From Streptomyces flavidovirens DSM 40150 (lineage in GTDB: Bacteria; Actinomycetota; Actinomycetes; Streptomycetales; Streptomycetaceae): 64,000 nt of DNA. The stretch spans positions 82,581 to 146,580 of the forward strand of contig NZ_AUBE01000020.1 in the NCBI RefSeq assembly GCF_000429085.1, in the 5' to 3' direction. A program made the position numbers and the translations under genes. Of this stretch, positions 44,097 through 53,201 are shown piece after piece (position 1 is the stretch's first letter; the number at the start of each line of letters is the position of its first letter). The notes under the pieces are model-generated. The model was not told the DNA's origin and did not search any database. It saw only the letters and a list, made by a program, of their open reading frames with translations.

Positions 44097-44861
44097 ATGC
44101 CCCTCAAGGCGTACGACCTCACCGGCCGCACCGCACTCGTCACCGGCGCCGCGAGCGGCATAGGCCGGGCGAGCGCACTCCTCCTCGCCGAAGCCGGCGC
44201 CACCGTCCACTGCGCGGACCGCGACGAGAACGGCCTGCACGAGACCACCGCCCTGATCACCAGGGCAGGCGGCACCGCCCGCCCCCACCCCCTGGACGTC
44301 ACGGACCGCGCCCGGCTCGCTGAGGCGGTCGCCGCTGCCGGCCGGATCGACATCCTCGCGGCCATCGCCGGAATCATGCACCGCAGCACCGTCCTGGAGA
44401 CCCGCGACGAGGACCTCGACCGCGTACTGGCCATCAATTTCAAGGGCGTCCTGTACGCCTGCCAGGAGGCGGCCCGCGCCATGATCGCGACCAGGACCCC
44501 CGGCAGCATCATCACCATGGCGTCGGGCGCGGTGGACGCGGCGAACGCCGGTCTGCTCTGCTACAGCACGGCCAAGGCAGCCGTCATACAGCTCACCAGG
44601 ACGCTCGCCACGGAGCTCGGCCCCCACTCCATCCGCGTGAACGCCGTAGCCCCCGGCTGGATCCGCACCCCCATGACCGACCGCCGCGACGCGGCGCTCC
44701 AGGACCGGACCGAGGCCGCCCTGGTCCGTGCGTCCCCGCTCGGCCGCGTCGGCGAGCCCGAGGACGTCGCGCACGCCGTCCTCCACCTTGCGTCGGACGC
44801 CTCCGCCTTCACGACGGGCCAGATCCTCCGCCCGAACGGCGGCGTCGCAATGCCCTGGTAG
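44097..44861 (+). CDS. Short-chain dehydrogenase/reductase
   Basis: Classical SDR oxidoreductase of 254 residues. Cofactor motif TGAASGIG is at residue ~16, NNAG-equivalent AAIAGIMH, catalytic Ser in SGAVDA, and YSTAK with Tyr/Lys near residue 160; PGWIRTPM and the closing GGVAMPW are typical. Asp at the end of beta2 (CADRDE) suggests NAD(H) rather than NADP(H). No ribosome binding site precedes the ATG, so the message may be leaderless. Substrate unknown. Its 3' end overlaps the convergent small membrane protein gene. Confidence 0.92.
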   Translation: MPLKAYDLTGRTALVTGAASGIGRASALLLAEAGATVHCADRDENGLHETTALITRAGGTARPHPLDVTDRARLAEAVAAAGRIDILAAIAGIMHRSTVLETRDEDLDRVLAINFKGVLYACQEAARAMIATRTPGSIITMASGAVDAANAGLLCYSTAKAAVIQLTRTLATELGPHSIRVNAVAPGWIRTPMTDRRDAALQDRTEAALVRASPLGRVGEPEDVAHAVLHLASDASAFTTGQILRPNGGVAMPW

Positions 44862-45234
44862 CCCCACACCGCCGTGCCCCCCGCCGCCATGCCCCCCGCC
44901 GCCCAGCACCACGCCTGCGCGCCCCCCACCGCCACGCCCCGCCGGCCCCCCGCCACAACTCCCCCGCAAGCCGGGCCCCGGCGCCTCCCTCCGCGCCCGG
45001 CGTACGCCCGGGCCTCCGCCGGCGCCCCGAACCCACTCCGGCTGCGGCCTCCGACACCACATGCACCGGCAGCAGGCTCAGCCCCCAGCCGCCCGCCGCC
45101 ACCGCGCCCTCCACCACTCCGGTCCGCTCCGGCAGCAGCGCAAGCCGCAGTACGGCGCACCACCACACCGCGCCCAGCACCAACGCCGACACCCGCACCG
45201 CCCCGCGTCGTCCCCAGAAGTCACGCCATGCCAT
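44809..45234 (-). CDS. Small membrane protein with Arg/Gly-rich tail
   Basis: 141-codon ORF with an excellent ribosome binding site (GGAGGAGG before the ATG at 45234). Two hydrophobic segments (VRVSALVLGAVWWCAVLRLALL and a following WGLSLLPVHVV region) suggest a membrane protein. From about residue 70 on it becomes a low-complexity Arg/Gly/Ala/Trp tail encoded by C-rich repeats, and it overlaps the SDR gene by 53 bp, so the real protein may once have been shorter. No family recognised. Confidence 0.55.
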   Translation of the reverse strand: MAWRDFWGRRGAVRVSALVLGAVWWCAVLRLALLPERTGVVEGAVAAGGWGLSLLPVHVVSEAAAGVGSGRRRRPGRTPGAEGGAGARLAGELWRGAGGAWRWGARRRGAGRRGAWRRGARRCGATRALRRRRSGGGSGPS

Positions 45235-45364
45235 GGCTGCCTCCTCCGGCCGACGCTAAGCGGGCCGCGTCACACGGCGGGAGAGCGCACCGGAAGCACA
45301 CTCCGGCGCACCCGCCCGCACCAGACACCGCACGTGCCCGCGCAACCCGCCGCCTGCGCTCGCC

Positions 45365-45835
45365 CTACGCGCTCTCGGCCTGGAACATCCACGCGTGCTT
45401 CTCAAGATCCGCCGTGAGTCCGATGATGATGTCCTGGGTCACCGGATCCGGCTCGGCCGTCACCTCTATCCGCTCGCGCATCCGCCCGACCACGACACCG
45501 AGAGCGTCCACCAGGATGCGTACGGCGTCCACATCCTTGATCCACCCCGACGGAACCTCCCGGATCGCCGTCGCACGCGCCACGCTCGCGGACCGCCCGT
45601 CCGGATTGACGCCCAGGGCCGACGCCCGCTCAGCCACTGAATCCGAGTGCAGCCTCGCCGTGGCGACCACGTCGTCGAGCTGCAGATGTACGGACCGGAA
45701 GCGCGGCCCCACCACATTCCAGTGGACCTGCTTGGCCACCAGGGCGAGATCCACCAGGTCCACGAGCGCGCCCTGCAGGGCCTCGCCCACCGCCTTGAGA
45801 TCCGCCTCGGGCAGGGTGCTCTTCACGACAGACAT
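45365..45835 (-). CDS. dps: Dps-family ferritin-like DNA-binding protein
   Basis: Starvation/stress dodecamer that oxidises and stores iron and protects DNA. It has 156 residues. The ferroxidase-site signature is visible: KQVHWNVVGPRFRSVHLQLDDVV with the downstream DSVAERASALG, i.e. His, Asp and Glu ligands shared between subunits. It lacks a long Lys-rich N-terminal tail. The ATG at 45835 has GGAGG 7 nt upstream; the longer frame upstream is unsupported. It lies upstream of the clgR terminator on the same strand. Confidence 0.95.
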   Translation of the reverse strand: MSVVKSTLPEADLKAVGEALQGALVDLVDLALVAKQVHWNVVGPRFRSVHLQLDDVVATARLHSDSVAERASALGVNPDGRSASVARATAIREVPSGWIKDVDAVRILVDALGVVVGRMRERIEVTAEPDPVTQDIIIGLTADLEKHAWMFQAESA

Positions 45836-45920
45836 CCGTTTTCCTCCTCGGAAACCGACCTTCCACAGTTCCCACCACCATGGCACATACGACCTAAAAC
45901 GGTCACACGAGGGCATGAAA

Positions 45921-45954
45921 GAGCCCCGGTGGTCCCTCAGGACCACCGGGGCTC
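45921..45954 (-). terminator. Hairpin terminator after clgR
   Basis: Perfect 15-bp stem GAGCCCCGGTGGTCC with a CTCA loop between clgR and dps. Confidence 0.85.
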
Positions 45955-45990
45955 CCCCACAAGCTCTGGATCAGCTCTGAATCGCCGCGA

Positions 45991-46371
45991 TCAGGCGGCG
46001 ACCACGTCCACCGCTTCGGCGGGTGCCTTGATCGTCACCCGCTCCGGTGGCACACCTGCCACCGACGTCACCGAAACGGAATTGAGCATCGGGCGTACCG
46101 GTGGACGCACCGGCTCGCTCGCAGCCGACTCCGCCAGCTCGGCCAGCGACAACTCATCACTCACTTCGCGCATGAGCTCGGACATCCGTACGTCAAGCGC
46201 GTCGCAGATAGCGGAGAGCAGCTCGGAGGAAGCCTCCTTCTGCCCCCGCTCCACCTCGGATAGATAGCCGAGTGAGACTCGGGCGGACGAGGAGACTTCG
46301 CGCAGAGTACGGCCCTGGCGCTGGCGCTGCCGACGCAGCACGTCACCCAGCAGGCGACGGAGCAGAATCAT
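45991..46371 (-). CDS. clgR: XRE-family regulator ClgR (activator of clp and lon genes)
   Basis: 126-residue helix-turn-helix regulator with the XRE domain at residues ~10-65 (TLREVSSSARVSLGYLSEVERGQKEASSELL). Placement directly after cinA/pgsA matches the conserved actinobacterial clgR locus. ClgR activates clpP/clpC and lon under protein stress and is itself a ClpP substrate; the C-terminus here ends in Ala-Ala (VDVVAA), the residues reported to target Streptomyces ClgR for ClpP degradation. The ATG at 46371 has GGAGGGAG upstream. Confidence 0.87.
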   Translation of the reverse strand: MILLRRLLGDVLRRQRQRQGRTLREVSSSARVSLGYLSEVERGQKEASSELLSAICDALDVRMSELMREVSDELSLAELAESAASEPVRPPVRPMLNSVSVTSVAGVPPERVTIKAPAEAVDVVAA

Positions 46372-46465
46372 CGGTGGCTCCCTCCTCGGACCGCGTAGCC
46401 GCATCCTTCACGCCCCACCGTACCGCCTCGCGCTGCGGCCGTGCGGGGAGCGATGTCGTGTTCAC

Positions 46466-47014
46466 TCAGGGCTGCAAACATCGATTCCCCCCGTTCTGTT
46501 CCGTATCCTGTGCCCGCGCATTTTCGTTCAGTTCGCCGAAGAGCAGGGTCAGTACCCTTCGTACACTCTCCATACGGATTACCGCCCGGTCGCCGTTCAA
46601 CCTCAACCGGGCCACTTTCCCGGCGCCGCCCGGCCCCGCGACCGCCACAAAAACCGTCCCGACGGGCTGCCCGTCCTGGGCATCGGGCCCCGCGACACCC
46701 GTGGTCGCGATGCCCCACCCGGCTCCGAGTACGCGCCGTACCCCTGCCGCCATCTGCCGCGCGACCTCCGGGTCCACGGCCCCGCGCTGCTCCAGAAGTG
46801 CCGCGTCGACCCCGAGAATGTCCCGCTTCAGCTCTGTGGCGTACGCCGTGACAGCCCCGCGGAAGGCCCGCGAGGCTCCTGGCACGGCGGTGAGCTCGGC
46901 GGCCACCAGACCGCCGGTGAGGGATTCGGCGACAGCGAGCGTCTCGCCCCGTGCCACCAGCAACTCCAGCACCTCAGCGGCACCACTCACACCTTCACCA
47001 GCCCCACCCGTCAC
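46466..47014 (-). CDS. cinA: CinA-family nicotinamide-nucleotide amidohydrolase (PncC-type)
   Basis: Single-domain CinA C-terminal protein of 182 residues that deamidates nicotinamide mononucleotide in pyridine-nucleotide salvage. Motifs AVAESLTGGLVAAELT, YATELKRDILGV, and GVAGPDAQDGQPVGTVFVAV are the PncC core; the N-terminal CinA domain of the long form is absent. The GTG start overlaps the pgsA stop by 4 nt. It is the third gene in the rimO-pgsA-cinA run, with clgR next. Confidence 0.93.
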   Translation of the reverse strand: MTGGAGEGVSGAAEVLELLVARGETLAVAESLTGGLVAAELTAVPGASRAFRGAVTAYATELKRDILGVDAALLEQRGAVDPEVARQMAAGVRRVLGAGWGIATTGVAGPDAQDGQPVGTVFVAVAGPGGAGKVARLRLNGDRAVIRMESVRRVLTLLFGELNENARAQDTEQNGGNRCLQP

Positions 47015-47664
47015 CGTGACGACTCCGCCGCGATCCCGGCCCGCCGCAGCACCACGGCCTGCCGCACATAGTCAAGACCGGTCACCACGGTCAGCACGAC
47101 CGCCGCCGCCATCACCCAGAACCGCAGCGTCGCGAGCGGCCCCGTCAGCGCCAGCACGTACATCCCGACCGCAACACCCTGCATGAGCGTCTTCATCTTG
47201 CCGCCGCGGCTGGCCGGAATGACGCCGTGCCTGATCACCCAGAAGCGCAGCACCGTGATGCCCAGCTCCCGGAAGAGAATGACGCCCGTCACCCACCACG
47301 GCAGATCCCCGAGCGCCGACAGGCAGATCAGCGCCGCGCCCATGATCGCCTTGTCGGCGATCGGGTCGGCGATCTTCCCGAAGTCGGTGACGAGGTTGTA
47401 CGTACGGGCCAGATGGCCGTCGAAGATGTCCGTGATCATGGCGACGGCGAAGGCCGCCCACGCCCACGCGCGCCAGGCCGGGTCGTACCCGCCGTCCTGG
47501 AGCATGAGCATCACGAAGCCGGGCACCAGCACCAGCCGCATCATGGTCAGGATGTTGGCGATGTTCCAGAGGCTGGCCTGGTTGACGGCCGCAGCGCCCA
47601 GCTTCCCGCCGGGCGCCGGCTTGGCGCCGGTTCCACCCGCAGCGGATGCCGGGACTCCGGTCAT
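47011..47664 (-). CDS. pgsA: CDP-diacylglycerol-glycerol-3-phosphate 3-phosphatidyltransferase
   Basis: Membrane enzyme making phosphatidylglycerol phosphate, the first step to PG and cardiolipin. It has 217 residues and about five membrane segments. The CDP-alcohol phosphotransferase motif DG-x2-AR-x8-G-x3-D-x3-D is complete (DGHLARTYNLVTDFGKIAD). The ATG overlaps the rimO stop codon (ATGA), and the 3' end overlaps cinA. Confidence 0.96.
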   Translation of the reverse strand: MTGVPASAAGGTGAKPAPGGKLGAAAVNQASLWNIANILTMMRLVLVPGFVMLMLQDGGYDPAWRAWAWAAFAVAMITDIFDGHLARTYNLVTDFGKIADPIADKAIMGAALICLSALGDLPWWVTGVILFRELGITVLRFWVIRHGVIPASRGGKMKTLMQGVAVGMYVLALTGPLATLRFWVMAAAVVLTVVTGLDYVRQAVVLRRAGIAAESSR

Positions 47665-49163
47665 CTGCCTGCCTCCTCGTCGGGGGTCTGGGGGTCGCCT
47701 CCCAGAAGCTCGCAGGGTTCCGCCACCAAGTCCACGCCCTCGGTCCCGACGACCTTCGCGACGACCATACGGCCGACGGTCAGCCCCTCGCCCGAGGTGA
47801 ACAGCACCTGGCCGTCCGTCTCGGGTGCCTGGTGCTCCGCCCGGCCCACCGCGCCGTCCTCACCGTCCACCGACTCGACCAGCACCTCGACCGTCTCCCC
47901 GAGCCGTTCCTCGGCCCGCTGGGTGGTCAGCTCGTCCGCGAGCCGCGAGATGTGCTCCAGCCGCTCGGCGATGACGTCGGCGTCCAGTTTGTTGTCGTAC
48001 GTGACGGCCTCGGTGCCCTCCTCGTCGGAGTACCCGAAGACACCGATCGCATCCAGTCTCGCACCCGTGAGGAAACGCTCCAGCTCGCCGAGGTCCGCCT
48101 CGCTCTCGCCGGGGAACCCGACGATGAAGTTGGACCGCACACCGGCCTGCGGCGCCTTGCTGCGGATCGTCTCCAGCAGCTCCAGGAAGCGGTCGGTGTC
48201 ACCGAAGCGCCGCATCGAGCGCAGCACACCCGCCGCCGAGTGCTGGAAGGACAGGTCGAAGTACGGCGCGACCTTCGGCGTGGACGTCAGTACGTCGATC
48301 AGTCCCGGCCGCATCTCCGCGGGCTGCAGGTAGCTCACCCGTACCCGCTCGATGCCGTCGACGTCCGCGAGCTCCGGCAGCAGCGTCTCCAGGAGACGGA
48401 TGTCGCCGAGGTCCTTGCCGTACGACGTGTTGTTCTCGGAGACCAGCATGATCTCCTTGACGCCCTGCTCGGCCAGCCAGCGCGTCTCCCCCAGCACGTC
48501 CGACGGGCGCCGCGAAATGAACGATCCGCGGAACGACGGAATGGCGCAGAAGGAACACCTGCGGTCGCACCCGGACGCGAGCTTCACGGAGGCGACGGGG
48601 CTGTTCCCGAGCCGCTGCCGCAGCGGCGCACGCGGCCCGGAAGCCGGCGCGAGCCCCTCGGGCAGGTCCTCGGGAGGCGTGTCCTGGGCGTGCCCGGGAA
48701 GCGCCACATCGGAGGCGCTGGAGGCGTCCTGGCGCTCCGCGGGGCTGATGGGCAGCAGCTTGCGCCGGTCGCGCGGGGTGTGGGAGGCGTGGATGCCGCC
48801 GTTGAGGATGGTCTGGAGGCGGTCGGAGATGTCGGCGTAGTCATCGAATCCGAGTACGCCGTCGGCCTCGGGCAGCGCTTCCTGGAGTTCCTTGCCGTAC
48901 CGCTCGGCCATGCAGCCCACGGCGACGACGGCCTGCGTCTTGCCGTGATCTTTCAGATCATTGGCTTCCAGCAGGGCGTCGACGGAGTCCTTCTTGGCGG
49001 CTTCGACGAAGCCGCAGGTGTTGACGACGGCGACGTCCGCGTCCGAGGCGTCCTCGACGAGCTGCCAGCCGTCCGCTGCCAAGCGGCCTGCCAGCTCCTC
49101 CGAGTCCACCTCATTACGGGCGCAGCCAAGAGTGACAAGGGCGACGGTGCGGCGTTCGGGCAT
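47661..49163 (-). CDS. rimO: Ribosomal protein S12 methylthiotransferase RimO
   Basis: Radical-SAM methylthiotransferase that modifies an aspartate of ribosomal protein S12. It has 500 residues. The N-terminal cysteines (LGCARNEVDSE, NTCGFVEAAK, VGCMAER), radical-SAM motif CDRRCSFC, SENNTSYGKDL, and a C-terminal TRAM domain are present. It carries an insertion of about 50 residues (HTPRDRRKLLP to LRQRLGNSP) before the radical-SAM core that is typical of actinobacterial RimO. It is a paralogue of miaB in this window, with the RimO-type NTCGFV and SENN signatures separating the two. Confidence 0.95.
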   Translation of the reverse strand: MPERRTVALVTLGCARNEVDSEELAGRLAADGWQLVEDASDADVAVVNTCGFVEAAKKDSVDALLEANDLKDHGKTQAVVAVGCMAERYGKELQEALPEADGVLGFDDYADISDRLQTILNGGIHASHTPRDRRKLLPISPAERQDASSASDVALPGHAQDTPPEDLPEGLAPASGPRAPLRQRLGNSPVASVKLASGCDRRCSFCAIPSFRGSFISRRPSDVLGETRWLAEQGVKEIMLVSENNTSYGKDLGDIRLLETLLPELADVDGIERVRVSYLQPAEMRPGLIDVLTSTPKVAPYFDLSFQHSAAGVLRSMRRFGDTDRFLELLETIRSKAPQAGVRSNFIVGFPGESEADLGELERFLTGARLDAIGVFGYSDEEGTEAVTYDNKLDADVIAERLEHISRLADELTTQRAEERLGETVEVLVESVDGEDGAVGRAEHQAPETDGQVLFTSGEGLTVGRMVVAKVVGTEGVDLVAEPCELLGGDPQTPDEEAGR

Positions 49164-49212
49164 GGGCTCAAGACTACTTTGTCCCGGCGCGCGCCCCCGC
49201 CGCGAGGGGTTC

Positions 49213-49265
49213 CACGGGGGCCGGCGCCCCCGTGTCCCGGCCTCACCGGCCTGCCCAGGCCGGTG
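49213..49265 (-). terminator. Two tandem hairpins after rodZ-like gene
   Basis: CACGGGGGC-CGGC-GCCCCCGTG (49213-49234) and CACCGGCCTG-CC-CAGGCCGGTG (49244-49265), two consecutive perfect hairpins between the rodZ-like stop codon and the rimO start. They separate the two transcripts. Confidence 0.75.
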
Positions 49266-49279
49266 CGGGCCGGTGCAGG

Positions 49280-50101
49280 TCAGCCGACCTCCGGGTCACC
49301 CTTCGTGTACGTCAGCCGCTCGACCTGTCCTGCCTGGAACTCGTCGCCGACCTCCTTGCCGTTCACGAAGAGCTGCATCGCCCCGGCGTCACCCAGCACA
49401 AGATCGATCTTCTCCTTGTCGGTGAAGGTCTTGGACTCGCCCTTGAGCAGCAGGCCGTCGAAGAGCAGCCTGCCGTTGTGGTCCTTCGCCGAGATCCAGC
49501 TCTTGCGGTCCCTGGCGGTGAGGGCGACCGTCACCTGGTCCTGCGGGACCGCCGCGATGGCGCTGTCCGACGGATCGGGCTTGGGGTCGGCGGGCTTGGT
49601 CGTGGTGGGCTTGGCCGGCTTCGAGGTGGTGGGCTCGGAACCCGCGACCTCCCTGGCGCCGCCGCTGCCGTCGTTGCCGTTGAAGAGCGTGAAACCGACG
49701 AAGCCGACGACGGCGACGATCGCGGCGACCATGGCCGCGGTCCAGTTGGGGCGGCGGGCCTCCGGACGGATCCGTTCCGCCTCGAAGAGCGGCGCCGCGG
49801 GCGTGGGAGCGGGACGTCCGCCGTGCTCGTCGTCGTACTGCGCGACCAGCGCGTCCGGATTGAGCCCGACGGCGCGTGCGAGTGTACGGATGTGTCCGCG
49901 CGCGTACACATCCCCGCCGCAGCGGCTGAAGTCGTCCTGTTCGATCGCGTGCACGATGGGGATGCGCACCCGGGTCGAGCCGCTGACCTCGTCGACCGTC
50001 AGACCCGCGTCCACGCGGGCCTGCTGGAGAGCGCGTCCGATCGAGGGCCGGTCGTCTTCGAACGAAGGCCGGTCGTCTTCGGGAGAGTTGCCGATGGACA
50101 C
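49280..50101 (-). CDS. RodZ-like helix-turn-helix membrane protein
   Basis: 273-residue bitopic protein: an N-terminal XRE/HTH_25 domain (~20-90; IGRALQQARVDAGLTVDEVSGSTRVRIPIVHAIEQDDF), one membrane helix (~122-140), a Thr/Pro/Lys linker, and a C-terminal DUF4115 domain (~185-273) outside. This is the RodZ architecture, which in rods links MreB to the wall machinery; in Streptomyces it may act in spore wall or division. The N-terminus contains a duplicated EDDRPS unit encoded by an 18-bp repeat. It lies downstream of ftsK on the same strand. Confidence 0.87.
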   Translation of the reverse strand: MSIGNSPEDDRPSFEDDRPSIGRALQQARVDAGLTVDEVSGSTRVRIPIVHAIEQDDFSRCGGDVYARGHIRTLARAVGLNPDALVAQYDDEHGGRPAPTPAAPLFEAERIRPEARRPNWTAAMVAAIVAVVGFVGFTLFNGNDGSGGAREVAGSEPTTSKPAKPTTTKPADPKPDPSDSAIAAVPQDQVTVALTARDRKSWISAKDHNGRLLFDGLLLKGESKTFTDKEKIDLVLGDAGAMQLFVNGKEVGDEFQAGQVERLTYTKGDPEVG

Positions 50102-50288
50102 GGGGGCGCCTTTCGAGCGTGAGCCACCTGCTGGATGTTCAGTCTAGGGGTGGTACGAAAGCGTGAGGCAACTGGGAGGGCGGACTTTGTACGCCATCAG
50201 AACCGCCCGGCAGCCCGATGGTGACATCATCTGCCTCCCCTCCCTCAACTGGACGTACGAACAAGGGAAACGGTTGCTCGCCGTTCTC

Positions 50289-53087
50289 TTACGGGTGAGA
50301 ATCTCCCCGGATCATAGCGAGCATTTCATCCAATTCGTCCGGTTTCACCAGTACATCGCGCGCCTTCGATCCCTCACTCGGCCCCACGATGTTCCGAGAT
50401 TCCATCAGATCCATTAGCCTGCCCGCCTTTGCGAAACCGACACGCAGTTTCCGCTGGAGCATCGACGTCGAGCCGAACTGCGTGGACACCACGAGCTCGG
50501 CCGCCTGGCACAGAAGATCCAGGTCGTCACCGATATCCTCGTCGATTTCCTTCTTCTTCGCCGTCCCGGCCACCACGTCGTCCCGGAAGACCGGCGCCAT
50601 CTGATCCTTGCAGTGCTGGACGATCGCCGCGACCTCGTCCTCCGTGACGAACGCGCCCTGCATACGGGTCGGCTTGTTCGCACCCATCGGCAGGAAGAGA
50701 CCGTCGCCCTTGCCGATCAGCTTCTCGGCGCCCGGCTGGTCGAGGATGACCCGGCTGTCCGCGAGCGAGGAGGTCGCGAACGCGAGCCGCGAAGGCACAT
50801 TCGCCTTGATCAGACCGGTGACGACGTCCACGGAAGGCCGCTGGGTGGCGAGCACCAGATGGATACCGGCCGCGCGGGCCAACTGGGTGATGCGGACGAT
50901 GGAGTCCTCGACATCACGCGGCGCGACCATCATCAGGTCCGCGAGCTCGTCGACGATGACCAGCAGATACGGATACGGCGACAGCTCCCGCTCACTGCCC
51001 TCCGGCGGCTTCACCTTGCCGCTGCGCACCGCCTGGTTGAAATCGTCGATGTGCCGGTAGCCGTACGCCGCCAGGTCGTCGTAGCGCAGGTCCATCTCCC
51101 GTACGACCCACTGCAGGGCCTCGGCGGCCCGCTTGGGGTTGGTGATGATCGGCGTGATGAGGTGCGGGATCCCCTCGTACGCCGTGAGTTCGACCCGCTT
51201 CGGGTCGACGAGCACCATCCGTACGTCCTCGGGGGTCGCCCGCACCATGACCGAAGTGATCAGGCAGTTGATGCAGGACGACTTGCCCGACCCGGTGGCG
51301 CCCGCGACGAGCACGTGCGGCATCTTCGCGAGGTTCGCCATCTCGTAGCCGCCCTCGACGTTCTTTCCGAGCGCGACGAGCATCGGATGGTCGTCCTCGG
51401 CGGCGTCCGCGAGCCGCAGCACATCGCCCAGCTTGACCATCTCGCGGTCACTGTTGGGAATCTCGATGCCGACGGCGGACTTGCCGGGGATCGGGCTGAT
51501 GATGCGTACGTCGGGACTGGCGACGGCGTACGCGATGTTCTTGGCGAGCGCCGTGATCCGCTCGACCTTGACGGCCGGGCCCAGCTCCACCTCGTACCGC
51601 GTGACCGTCGGCCCACGGGTGAAGCCGGTGACGGCGGCGTCGACCTTGAACTCCGTGAAGACGTTCGTCAGTGAGGCGACGACGGCGTCGTTGGCAGCGC
51701 TGCGCGTCTTGCCGGGGCCGCCGCGCTCCAGCAGGTCCAGCGACGGCAGGGAGTAGGTGATGTCGCCGGCGAGCTGAAGCTGCTCGGCACGGGGCGGCAA
51801 CGGCTGGGACACCTCGGGCTGCGCCTTGGTCAGATCGGCCACCTTCGACCCGGACGCGGCGCCCGCCCCAGTAGCGGGCGTGGGCGTGGGCTCCGGTTTC
51901 CCGGCGCCCTCGCGTGCGGGCGGCACGGCGGGCGGACGCCCGGTGGAGACCCCCTGGGTCAGATCTGCCACGAGCGCCGAGGGCGGCAGCCCGTTCAGTA
52001 CGGCGCCGTCCAGCGCGGCAGCGGCGGCGGCGGCGAAGTCCACGGGGTCCATGGCGCGGCCGGGCACCGGCGCGGGCTCGGGCTGCGCGGCGGGCCTGCG
52101 GGGCCTGCGGCGCCGGGTGAGCGCCTCCTCCTCCGCGACGTCCGGGTCGTACTCCGCGGGAGCCGGGCCCCGGCGCGCGGACGAGCGACGCCCGCCGGCC
52201 GGAAGCGCCTGGCGCCACTGCTCCTCGTACCGCTCGTCGTCCTCGAACTCGTACTCCTCCGGCGGCGCCGCGAGAATCCCCAGCATGACTCCGAGCTGCC
52301 GCAGCCGCTCCGGGATGGCGTTGACCGGCGTGGCGGTGACGACCAGCAGCCCGAAGACGGTGAGCAGCAGCAGAAGCGGTACGGCGAGGACGCTGCTCAT
52401 GGTGAAGACCAGCGGTGTGGAGGCGGCCCAGCCGATCAGGCCGCCCGCGTCCTGCAGCCCCTCGATGCCGTCGCCGCGCGCGGGCGATCCGCAGGCGATG
52501 TGGACCTGTCCGAGAACACCGACGACGAGGGCCGAGAGCCCGATGACGATGCGGCCGTTGGCCTCCGGCTTCTCCGGATGCAGGATGAGCCGTACGGCCA
52601 CGGCGCCCAGCAGTATCGGCACCAGCAGGTCCAGCCGCCCGAAGGCGCCGGTCACCAGCATCGCGACGAGGTCACCGACCGGGCCGCGCAACTGCGCCCA
52701 CGTACCGGCGGCGACGATCAGCGCGAGGGCGAGCAGGAGCAGCGCGACGCCGTCCTTGCGGTGCGCCGGGTCGAGCCCCTTCGCGCCGCGCCCTATGCCG
52801 CGGAACAGCGCGCCCACACCGTGCGCCAGGCCCAGCCAGAGAGCGCACACGAGCCGGAACACGCCGGCGGTGGGCGACGGCGCGGGCTTCGGTGCCCGGC
52901 TGGCGGCCGCCTTCTTCGCGGGCGCCTTCTTGACCGGCGCCTTCTTCACGGGCGTCGCCTTCTTCGCCGCCGCCGCGGTCTTCTTGGCGGGCGCCGCTTT
53001 CCTGGTGGCGCCGGTGGTACGGCCGGCGCGCGGCTTCGCGGTGCCCGCCGTGCCCTGGGAACCCTTGCCGGACGTACGTGAGGCCAT
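50289..53087 (-). CDS. ftsK: DNA translocase FtsK
   Basis: Septal DNA pump that clears chromosomes from closing septa, important in sporulation. It has 932 residues. The N-terminus is a striking Lys/Ala/Pro tract (residues ~15-70, KKAPVKKAPAKK-type repeats) reminiscent of histone H1 tails. Four to five membrane segments (~75-275), a Pro/Ala-rich linker, then the motor with Walker A GATGSGKS, Walker B LLVIVDELADLMM and the gamma domain (LLCQAAELVVSTQFGSTSMLQRKLRVGFAKAGRLMDLM) follow. The ATG at 53087 fits conserved length; an in-frame start 18 codons earlier is possible. Confidence 0.96.
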   Translation of the reverse strand: MASRTSGKGSQGTAGTAKPRAGRTTGATRKAAPAKKTAAAAKKATPVKKAPVKKAPAKKAAASRAPKPAPSPTAGVFRLVCALWLGLAHGVGALFRGIGRGAKGLDPAHRKDGVALLLLALALIVAAGTWAQLRGPVGDLVAMLVTGAFGRLDLLVPILLGAVAVRLILHPEKPEANGRIVIGLSALVVGVLGQVHIACGSPARGDGIEGLQDAGGLIGWAASTPLVFTMSSVLAVPLLLLLTVFGLLVVTATPVNAIPERLRQLGVMLGILAAPPEEYEFEDDERYEEQWRQALPAGGRRSSARRGPAPAEYDPDVAEEEALTRRRRPRRPAAQPEPAPVPGRAMDPVDFAAAAAAALDGAVLNGLPPSALVADLTQGVSTGRPPAVPPAREGAGKPEPTPTPATGAGAASGSKVADLTKAQPEVSQPLPPRAEQLQLAGDITYSLPSLDLLERGGPGKTRSAANDAVVASLTNVFTEFKVDAAVTGFTRGPTVTRYEVELGPAVKVERITALAKNIAYAVASPDVRIISPIPGKSAVGIEIPNSDREMVKLGDVLRLADAAEDDHPMLVALGKNVEGGYEMANLAKMPHVLVAGATGSGKSSCINCLITSVMVRATPEDVRMVLVDPKRVELTAYEGIPHLITPIITNPKRAAEALQWVVREMDLRYDDLAAYGYRHIDDFNQAVRSGKVKPPEGSERELSPYPYLLVIVDELADLMMVAPRDVEDSIVRITQLARAAGIHLVLATQRPSVDVVTGLIKANVPSRLAFATSSLADSRVILDQPGAEKLIGKGDGLFLPMGANKPTRMQGAFVTEDEVAAIVQHCKDQMAPVFRDDVVAGTAKKKEIDEDIGDDLDLLCQAAELVVSTQFGSTSMLQRKLRVGFAKAGRLMDLMESRNIVGPSEGSKARDVLVKPDELDEMLAMIRGDSHP

Positions 53088-53201
53088 GGTGGTGAGGTTA
53101 CCGGTGCGAACCGCTACGGACACGTGTGCCCACCGCTTCACCCGTTCGTGTCGTGCCCTCGGCTACAGAAAACTGACGCTGCCTCACGCAGGCGACACAG
53201 T

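Noticed and set aside
50163..50417. 84-codon plus-strand ORF between rodZ-like gene and ftsK
   Set aside because: It overlaps the ftsK 3' end, which is conserved coding sequence, and lacks a convincing start.
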